Shown one piece after another: positions 56,387-64,000 of a DNA stretch of 64,000 bases. The notes beneath the pieces were generated by a model. It was not told the origin of the DNA. It did no database searches and worked only from the letters and a program-made list of their open reading frames with translations. Source of the DNA: Sparassis latifolia. Its lineage: Eukaryota > Basidiomycota > Agaricomycetes > Polyporales > Sparassidaceae. The DNA is taken from the NCBI GenBank assembly GCA_018466975.1, contig CM031552.1, positions 62,001 to 126,000 of the forward strand. Reading direction: 5' to 3'. The position numbers and the translations under genes were made by a program. The first letter of the stretch is position 1. Each line of letters starts with the position of its first letter.

Positions 56387-57844
56387 TCAGAGGTTGACGG
56401 CCTTGACCAGGGAAGTTTTGTGGCGGTCGTACAGCTTGGCGGAGCTGCGAAGCGGATGCGCGGTCGTGAGTGACTTGCGCCGCTGTGGACGGCAGGGGAG
56501 CTTACCTGAGCGCCGCCGAGGCGAGGCCGGTGATCGTCTGTATTGAGCTCTTCGCACGCCTGAGGCGGAAGACGTTGTACGCTGATGCGGATCGGTCAAC
56601 GACGAGTCAGCCGCCGCGGGTTGAGTGCACTCACAGACGTAGACGAGGTCCATCAGCAGTTTCATCCGCGTGACCTGGATCCAGTAGTCTTGCCTGCGCA
56701 GTCGCGCAAGCTCCTTCTCGTCCACCTTCTGTGCGGCGGGATTCGACTTGCCCGTCACGCCCGTCAGCGACTCAGAGTAGAGCCGCGACTCCACTGCGCG
56801 GGCGCGGTAAGCGGTGTGTGAATGCGAATGCGCGGGAAGATTTATCTCTGTCTCACCTTCGTGCTGCAGATTCAGGAGCACGCCGCGCTCGACGGTGTTC
56901 TCGACCAGGTTCACGAGGGTGCTCGCGAACCAGCACCAGTCCGCGAAGCGCCCCGCGCGCGCGCCCGTCTTCGGCCCGAGGAGGCCCAGGCGCGAGAACG
57001 TGTACACGTCGTCCGAGACGCCGTTGATGAACTCGAGCAGCACCGGCGGGGACGTGTGCAGGAAAGTGTACAGCAGCGGCGTGCTCTTCGCCTGCGACTT
57101 CTGTGCCGGCGCGGACACGTCCGAGGCGTACGGGACCGACGAGTGCTGTGTGAGGATGGAGTTGAGCGGCGCGAGCCAGTTGAAGAGGATGAGGCATTTT
57201 CTGTGTGGGATCTGAGTCAGTGAGGATTGGGGGCACTCAGCCTTGTGCGCGGACCTGACCTGGAAAGCGAGAACCCGCCGATCGCCGACTCGAAACGCTT
57301 CACGAGCTCCCGTTCCCAAGGTGGGCGCGGCGTGTTCTTGAACGCGGCTGAGGCGAGGAGAGAGGTGTGGAAGAGCAGGTACATGCGCAGCGAATACTGC
57401 ATCAGTTTCTGCACGCACAGGCAGGAATCACATGAGCATGGAAACACACGAAGTGTGGACGAGCAGCACACGCACGAAGGTCTTGTCCCGCCCATAACTC
57501 GTCGAGAGCATCTCCTTCCAGATCTCCTCCTTCCGCACTTTCCCCTCCGCCTGCGCCTTCGCAGCAGAGTCCTCCTCCTCGAGCTCGCTATCGTTCCCCC
57601 AATTCCGCTCGACGGTTTCCTCTTGCTCTTGCGCTCGATATATTTCAGCGCTGTAAGTATGCGCGCCCGCGACCGACGTGCGCGGAGTGCGCGGCGGGTG
57701 GGACGAGAGCGGGTTCATTTGGAACTCGTCTGTGCCCGAGACGCTTACACCTTCGAACGCCGAGTAATGGTGCGACTTATGCTCCGCGGACGACGACCCA
57801 GAATCATGGCCGGGACCAGAGTACGGGAAGGTTATCGAGGACAT
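56387..57844 (-). CDS. PEX11: PEX11-family peroxisomal membrane protein
   Basis: Probable peroxisome-elongation/proliferation factor. The start at 57844 encodes MSSITFPYSGPGHDSGSSSA and a hydrophilic N-terminal region with acidic SELEEEDSAAKAQAEGK. The frame stays open upstream, so an earlier start is possible. The PEX11 region has KLMQYSLRMYLLFHTSLLAS, PPWERELVKRFESAIGGFSL and KCLILFNWLAPLNSILTQHS. Next are FINGVSDDVYTFSRLGLLG, DWCWFASTLVNLVENTVERG, ARLRRQDYWIQVTRMKLLMD and LVYVSYNVFRLRRAKSSIQT. The last exon is SAKLYDRHKTSLVKAVNL. All splices keep frame. The larger N-terminal domain suggests the fungal Pex11C/Pex11-like subgroup. It is divergent from the dynein light chain gene, 218 bp apart. 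Confidence 0.82.
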
Positions 57845-58062
57845 TAATGCGGGGAACGACAGGGTGGTGGGCGCGCAGAAGGGAGCGGTGTGAACCGACC
57901 TGCCGTCACTGCACTGGCTGCGCGCGCTTGACCGCCACAATACGTGGACGCGTGCCACGTGCTTTGTCACACTCACTCCCGTCGTGTCACATCACACTTG
58001 CAAGAGCGCGGCTCACATTCGCTACGCGTTGCGTTCACTTTCTGGACACTCGGTCAGTTACG
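57845..58062. promoter_or_regulatory. short divergent promoter region (PEX11 / dynein light chain)
   Basis: These 218 bp lie between two diverging start codons. I saw no clear TATA box. Confidence 0.4.
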
Positions 58063-58682
58063 ATGGCTTCGGGCTTGCGTTCACCTACCACGCCCCGCTC
58101 CGGCGCGGCCTCGCCACGCCAGACGTTCGATGTGGAGTTGCTGCGCGCGTATATGAAGAAACTCCTCCAGACGACCTTGTACAACGCTAGCTGGCCAGAA
58201 CCGAGGGAGCGCGACCGCGTCAAGGCGTGGATGAAGGAGATCGGCGAACGGGTCAAGGAACGAATGCTTGGTGCGCCCCGCATATAGTGACCCTGGCGGA
58301 GAGCTGACGCATGTGCCGTGCAGAGATACAACCTAGAGGATTGTAGGTGGCACCATCGGACCTGTGTCGTTGCGGCTGACGTAGTGCGCGTTTACAGTAA
58401 GTTTATCGTTATGACACAGATCAATGAAAATTTGGGGCAGGGAGGGAGGTGAGTGCACGTAAAATCCTGACCCGCAACTCATTTGGACATTGCGAGCGCA
58501 GAGCAGATATGGCGTGCCACTGGGAAGACTCGGATGCTGTAGCTCAGGAAGTATTTTCAAATGTACGCATCCTCCCTAATTCTCTCCTGGTGATTGGAAG
58601 AAGCTTAGCGACATCTTGACAATTAATCATGCAGAATTCCATCATTTGCATATGTATCGCATTCGCCGTACGGACAATTTGA
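58063..58682 (+). CDS. Tctex-type dynein light chain (DYNLT)
   Basis: Light chain of cytoplasmic dynein. The ATG at 58063 starts MASGLRSPTTPRSGAASPRQ, then FDVELLRAYMKKLLQTTLYN and DRVKAWMKEIGERVKERML. Short introns lead to EIQPRGFKFIVMTQINENLG, QGGRADMACHWEDSDAVAQE and VFSNNSIICICIAFAVRTI. This matches the Tctex1 fold over its full length, about 130 residues. Five exons; each GT-AG junction was checked for frame (for example GGA TT / T AAG and AG / A GCA). The stop is at 58680-58682. The gene is hidden from simple frame searches because most exons are under 70 nt. Confidence 0.93.
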
Positions 58683-61600
58683 CTCGTTCGCGCGCCGCCG
58701 TGTCCCTTTATTTTTCTCCCATCCTACAATACCCCGGCTGTATTCTGGAGATACCCGTCTGTCTGCTCTGTGCAATGTTATCACCTTGTGCGCTGGCCAG
58801 AGCTCAACTCCGGTCCTGCCGTGCTAGTGCCGTCGGCGAATCGCGTTTCTCCAATCCCAGCGGAGGATTTGCACTTCTCCGAGCTGGCCGCTGTAGGCCT
58901 CTGTGTGAAAACTTGATCTGAGGTAGATCTTCCTTTTTACGTCAACCAGCTAAAGATCACTCATCCATCCTCTCCTCAGCACGCTTCCAGAACGACGCGT
59001 TCAGCACACAGGCAAAGTTCATGCGTTGGCGGGCTCATTGTGTGATAAGCATTGGACTCCTGACTCGTTATCTTCCGTGCTCGCCGTCGCGGATCTTTCC
59101 GCCACACCCTCGTTGCTCCTCCAACACTTGCTGGCTAAGCAAGAGTCGGACGGGGCGAAAGCACATCCGCATGCACGCGGGGTAGCACACGGAGAATTCC
59201 CGAGGTGTGTGCCTCCCCGACCCATCATTGGTTTCTCAGCTGGCCGTCCATCGGATGGATGGTCAAGTGCCGGGCAACTCTTGCGATTGTCGCTCGTTTG
59301 CGGACAACGGACTACCCGTTAGGACTCCATGGCGCCCCGTTCGTGCACGGCATGGTCTCCTGATTCGACCTGAGTTTCGCTTGAGAGTGAGGGGGGCGGC
59401 GAGCCGAAACGGCGGTACGACGATGATTAATTTCTGCTGGTTTGACTCCTTCGTTGCAGCAATTAGCGCTGCTGTTCGGCGACTTCATGTTGTGAATGAA
59501 AAGCATGTGTAGATGTGCGCAAAGCTTGAGCTTGATAGAACCTGAGGATGGAAACCCTGGTCCAGATCTGCGAGCTATCACTGCCCCATTTCCACTTGGT
59601 GTTCCGTGCTGCGTGCGCAGCCTGCGCTGATAAGTTCATCTGTACTTTTAGTTCATCTGTTTTGAAGCGGATGCCGTTAGCATTTTGTTAGCATCATCAC
59701 ATCCCACAGATGACTGATCCAACACAGGTATGCCCATAGTACGGATAACCAGAAAAGCTAAAGTGCCTTCCATGTCCGCACTGCGGTAGATGCGTTGGAG
59801 CCTCGACCTTCCGCCGATGCTATTTCGGCGTGGTCGGTCAGACCCCCGGACACCTCCGGCCTACTGGATCAGGACATGCGAGATCGCTGAGATATTGGAT
59901 CGAATCGAAACGGGAAATGCAAGACTTTGTGGCGTCCGGAAGCAGATCTATCACAGTGGGAAGAAGCCGTCGCGGTAGAACCTCAGAAGCAGCTCGCAAG
60001 CTAAAAAGGCATGCAGGATCAATGCTGCGAGGAGCGGTTGACTCGGTAACTTTCATTTGTCTCCTATCGCCCAACGGAGGCCGGCCGCGCCATTGAATTG
60101 TGGGCCGGAGGGGTAAGTGGACTGCCGCAAATTAACTGAGTTGTATGTTAGACGCATGCTCATTTGATGCTCATGTTGGAGGGCGCAGGGTCGACTCACG
60201 CGATCATAGTCCATTGTATCCAGCGGACTAGAGCATGGTCCATCATGCGGCTGTGGTTTTGGACGCGTGCACGAGCTGTTATCGCGAACAACGTGACGTA
60301 CAGACGGAGGAGCAAATTTCCAGTCCCATCGCCATATTGAAGGCGATGAAGCAGCACGGTCCAACCGAATTTGAGCATTGACGACATCTCAAATCCAAAA
60401 GCCTCAGAGGCAACCGCTAAAACCGAGAAGGGGAGAACCTGCAGAACGACACAGCTCTCACCGCTTCTCCACGATTGCCAAAAAATCCTGACTAGAAGAT
60501 TTCGCGCGATGATTCGGGCCGATCTCAGGAACAGAACAAACGCACAATTCGCCGGGGAACGACAGAGTAAAATGCGACTTTGCAAAAGCTGGCGGGTCTG
60601 GATTACTCAAGCAGCAATATCTGACCGCAATATCAGTTCTCGACCGTCGGAGCAAAGGTATCGGCGCAGCAGTCCGCCAGTAATCAATCCGTCAAGGCAT
60701 TCAAGACACTCTAGACATGTGCTTGCATGATTTATCAATAACTGAATGGAGTGCCATCCCATAGCATCACGGTGGACCGATTCCATCTGCCGCACGCGGC
60801 ACGCTGCAAGGTACTTACTGAATGGAGAAGGCATCAGAACGATCCTAATCCTTCTGGAAGTTTCAGCAGGTTCTGCGTGACCGAAAACAGCAAGCAGCTT
60901 TCGGTTCCCAGGTAAGTTCGCACGAAGACAGGAGGGTACTCACGGGAACAGCTTTACGGAGACTTCAAGTTCGACGTGGGAGACGATTGTCAGTGATACA
61001 CATTTTTGGTAGATGGAGATGATAGCGGGACAGAGATGGCACACCGCACCTGTTCCAGGCCACCCTCTCTCCGCTGCCCAGTAGTAAGCAGGTTCGGAAC
61101 TCAAACACATTTTTGCCAAGGAACGTGCATGATATCCGAAAAAGACAGCCGTAGGACTGGACTGTAGAATTATCTCGTGTGAGGGGCGACGAGATGCCTC
61201 AGCTGGATAGTGAGGGCGAGACTCTGATGGTCGTGATTTACCAGTAGAATTGTGTCATCGCACGCATGCCATCGACCTTGTATTGAAGGTGGAATAATAA
61301 CTGAGTGTGTCCAACAATTACTTGCAAGGAATACTACTGACCAAATAACCCGAGTGCACGAGGTTCACGGGTTGCGTGTCACGCCCTTTGGTACACCCCA
61401 GAGTACATGGCACGAGGCATCTGTTTACAGTCCCGGGAAATTTTGGACTGTTGCTCCAGCTCTGCGTACTAGTGTCAATGTGTGTAAAGAGTTAAACTTA
61501 TATGGCTGCAGGCTGTATAATAATTTATGACTCACACCAGTGCGCCGACTGCTGACTCCTATTGTGAGGTTGATCACTACTACTCACTCGGCTGTTAGGC

Positions 61601-62348
61601 CATGGGTCACAAGCGCATGAGGGGCTCATGCGGTTGGGGCCATATATTTATACTACACAGTAATTCTAGGAGATTCCAGTATGTTCTCCGACATACCTAT
61701 GTGCTGACTAATATATGTTTCCTGATTGGGAAACCACCAGCCCTAACAACTCCTCGCTCAGAAGTTGGTGTCATTTTATCATTGAAGAAACGTCGATTTT
61801 TTTGTTCTATTCGTGACCAACTTCAGCGAGACTCTGTGATTCATTAAGTCATTCAGCCAACTGGCCAATTGGTTTGCATAACTCACTGCTATCACGTGAG
61901 CTCGACCTGATCTGGCGAATTTCAGCCTTCTCAGCCGCCTCAGGCTTGCTTCTGAAAAAGAAACAGGTTTTCTGCCATGTACCGGCTACTATGGACGCAT
62001 CATTTTAATGCAAGGATGCTGATCAGAGGTAGGCAGGTGTCCTGACTGCAGCGCAACATGAACATCGAGACACTCCATGGTGGAAGCCAGTAGACAGGGT
62101 ATCGATACTACTGTGGTCCCAACAGTAACAGCATGGTGAGCTTGGCAAGCCCTAGCTGCATACGAGCAGCTCTAAACTCGGCGGCATGGTGGGAAGATGG
62201 TGGCAAGAACACAGCGGCTGGTGAATATGAATGCGAGACTTGTTTGGTGGAGGGCCAAGAGATCGAGAAGATGACTTGGCAGATAAATACTTCCGAAACC
62301 TTGACCTTCCCCCCTTGACTGCTTATTCCAGTACTAGTGGCAAGCTAC
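58683..62348. other. gene-poor interval of about 3.7 kb
   Basis: I recognise no gene. Minus-strand frames at 60053-60364 (contains SIWRWDWKFAPPSVRH) and 60196-60585 (contains ARIIARNLLVRIFWQSW) have protein-like words, but I could not link them into a gene or family. The upstream sequence of the methyltransferase gene occupies the right end. Confidence 0.4.
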
Positions 62349-63259
62349 ATGGCCTTATTACCTGGAAATCCGATTCAACAACGAGTGCGGGATCTGATCT
62401 CGGAACATCGAGAGGCTGGGTGGGACAAAGCATGGTGACCTACTAGGTAGAGCTTTGCGGGGGTAGATTGCTTACGATCGGCTGCAGGCAGGAAAATGTG
62501 ACACCATGGGATGCAGGGCAGCCCCAGCTAGCGTTACGAGAGCTGGTAGAATCGAAAATTCTCGACTTGCCTACATCTGGAAGAGCCCTCATCCCAGGCT
62601 GTGGTCGAGTGAGTGAATTCTGGGGCAGATACACAACTTGAAATGATAACCTCGTAGGCATACACAGGGATATGACGCTATGTTGATCGCCACCAGTCTC
62701 GGCTTGGATACTCTTGCAGTCGATATATCACCTACAGCGGTTGAAGCGGCAAAGGCGTGAGTCTCATTGCGAAGAACGACTGAGCCGCTGGAACTGCGTT
62801 GCTGACCAGACGGTTCCAGCGCTGTAGAAGCATCCAATCTACCCTCAACCGTCAAGGTGACTATCGAACTGGGTGACTTTTTTGCCCTGGCCTCATCTGC
62901 ACAGAAGCAATTTGATCTAGTATATGACTATACGTGAGTGTAAACTCCGCAGTTCTGCCGTCAACGAGTGACCATCTCATGGCGTAACTGGAAGATTCTT
63001 CGTGGCGATACTACCTTCCCAGCGAGATGACTGGGGCAGAACAATGTCTTCCATAGTGAATCCGGGTGGATATCTCATCACGCTCGTCTTTCCTATTGAT
63101 CCACCGCAAGAGGTTGGGCCCCCTTTCTACGTCAGACCAGAGCACTATGTTGGACCGCTCGGAGCCGGTTGGGAGAAGGTCTACGATGAAGCCCCAGAGG
63201 TCAGTCTCGGGTCGCATGCAGGGAGGGAGAGGATGATCGTCTGGAAGAGGTTGCTGTAA
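62349..63259 (+). CDS. TPMT-family SAM-dependent methyltransferase (thiol/halide methyltransferase-like)
   Basis: Predicted class I methyltransferase of the thiopurine/thiol methyltransferase family, which methylates thiols, iodide or similar small nucleophiles. The ATG at 62349 starts MALLPGNPIQQRVRDLISEH. After an intron (donor in the Trp codon, acceptor at CTGCAG) come QENVTPWDAGQPQPALREL, the family signature, and GRALIPGCGR. The SAM site continues across an intron as GYDAMLIATSLGLDTLAVDI. IELGDFFALASSAQKQFDLV, YDYTFFVAILPSQRDDWGRT, MSSIVNPGGYLITLVFPID and GRERMIVWKRLL complete the fold. Length is about 220 residues. Upstream in-frame sequence exists but lacks support as coding. Confidence 0.85.
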
Positions 63260-63457
63260 ATAGGCTCTCCACACGCGACAAGCGTCCAGAGCGGCGACTG
63301 TTGTAAATTCTGATTGCGAAGATTCAAAGACCCATTGCCAAGAGTTTGAGTTTGAGAGTTGCTCGTTTTGGGAAATTGGAACAGACGTCTCATCACGTGC
63401 CATCTATGGATTTTCGGTCAAAGGTCGTTCAGCAATTGCAAGCTGCAGTGACTATTC

Positions 63458-64000
63458 ATGCGAAGGTATCGCATCAGCGAGAATGTTGGGCTACTACGGC
63501 ATTCACGCTCTATAGCGCTTCCTCGTCTACACCGTCTTCACACATCTATTCCATGTCACTCTATTCTCGCTGCCCACTTCCCTGTCCTAGGCGAACCTTC
63601 TCGAGATAGCAGCAGCAGCATCACAAGAGAACGACTTGTTCACAGGAAGGTGCAGAATTTGGGGGATCTTTTGGCTCTGGAAGACACGTCCCCAGGTCAC
63701 GTATGGGGCTCCTACGTTGACCTGGTCAATACCCTTGGGCCGTACAAGCTTCCTCTGCATATTCACCAGGCTGTCTTGCGAAAATGCACAGAGCATGCCA
63801 AGCAGCATCGCGCTATGATTGCAACTCTGATGGGCGAAGGCGCCATACGCGAATCCACGCATGTACACGAGACGCGCTTCCAGACGGTCATTCGTAACAT
63901 CCGTACATCTGGTATGACTCCCTCACTCGAGGACTACCACTTCATCCTGCAGCAATTCGCTGCTGTCGGCAACTATCGTGGAACGATGTTGGTTCTGGAG
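63458..64000 (+). CDS. mitochondrial PPR-type protein, 5' part only
   Basis: The frame is open from the ATG at 63458 to the window edge (181 codons) and so appears truncated. The N-terminus MRRYRISENVGLLRHSRSIA with LPRLHRLHTS is strongly basic, like a mitochondrial presequence. Later segments resemble helical repeats of the pentatricopeptide type: LGDLLALEDTSPGHVWGSYV, LPLHIHQAVLRKCTEH, HETRFQTVIRNIRTSGMTPS and LEDYHFILQQFAAVGNYRGT. PPR proteins act in organelle RNA processing or translation. The assignment rests on this one partial repeat run. The rest lies beyond the window. Confidence 0.68.
   Translation, partial: MRRYRISENVGLLRHSRSIALPRLHRLHTSIPCHSILAAHFPVLGEPSRDSSSSITRERLVHRKVQNLGDLLALEDTSPGHVWGSYVDLVNTLGPYKLPLHIHQAVLRKCTEHAKQHRAMIATLMGEGAIRESTHVHETRFQTVIRNIRTSGMTPSLEDYHFILQQFAAVGNYRGTMLVLE

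Noticed and set aside
57227..57847. 206-codon plus-strand frame
   Set aside because: Antisense to PEX11 exons that carry clear family motifs.
1..64000. tRNA, rRNA, CRISPR array or prokaryotic-type operon
   Set aside because: No cloverleaf with a T-loop signature, no rRNA-like sequence and no regularly spaced repeats were seen; the genes contain spliceosomal introns.

Overview
This window is eukaryotic nuclear DNA, most likely from a mushroom-forming basidiomycete (Agaricomycetes). The genes are split by many short introns (mostly about 45-75 bp, GT-AG with some GC-AG). Spacing is compact, both strands are used, and several divergent gene pairs share short promoters. The protein families are typical fungal housekeeping and transport functions. 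I saw no rRNA, tRNA, CRISPR array or prokaryotic operon structure. All gene models were spliced by eye, so exon edges are estimates unless a specific splice is described.

Layout. 1-5.4 kb: an ACS-family (allantoate/pantothenate-type) permease on the minus strand, cut by the window edge, diverges from a flavin-containing monooxygenase. 8.0-12.2 kb: a YTP1-like membrane protein and a ChaC2-type glutathione cyclotransferase. 13.6-21.3 kb: four minus-strand genes in a row, namely a CNNM/Mam3-like DUF21-CBS protein, COQ2, Rho-GDI and a CCCH zinc-finger protein. 21.3-25.1 kb: a gene-poor stretch. 25.1-31.7 kb: a sugar porter, a CDT1-like replication licensing factor and a FAF1-like 40S biogenesis factor. 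32.2-35.5 kb: a disordered orphan protein and a ZNRD2-type zinc-ribbon protein. 35.7-39.2 kb: an EDEM-like GH47 plus PA-domain protein with an apparent frameshift. 39.3-47.7 kb: adenine phosphoribosyltransferase, ribosomal protein eS1, ATG10, acetyl-CoA acetyltransferase and a second ACS permease. 48-58.7 kb: a large disordered orphan protein, TVP38, a small mitochondrial coiled-coil protein, a foldback repeat element, PEX11 and a Tctex-type dynein light chain. 58.7-62.3 kb: gene-poor. 62.3 kb to the end: a TPMT-type methyltransferase and the start of a mitochondrial PPR protein.

The genes do not form one pathway. The only loosely coherent neighbourhood is the permease plus monooxygenase at the left end. 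I did not find a convincing new multi-gene system. The best leads are a roughly 0.77 kb nested inverted-repeat (foldback) element at 55.08-55.85 kb and a 34-bp inverted repeat just 3' of the sugar porter. Others are a repeat pair flanking the monooxygenase, an apparent 31-nt intron in CDT1, and an apparent 1-nt deletion in the EDEM-like gene.
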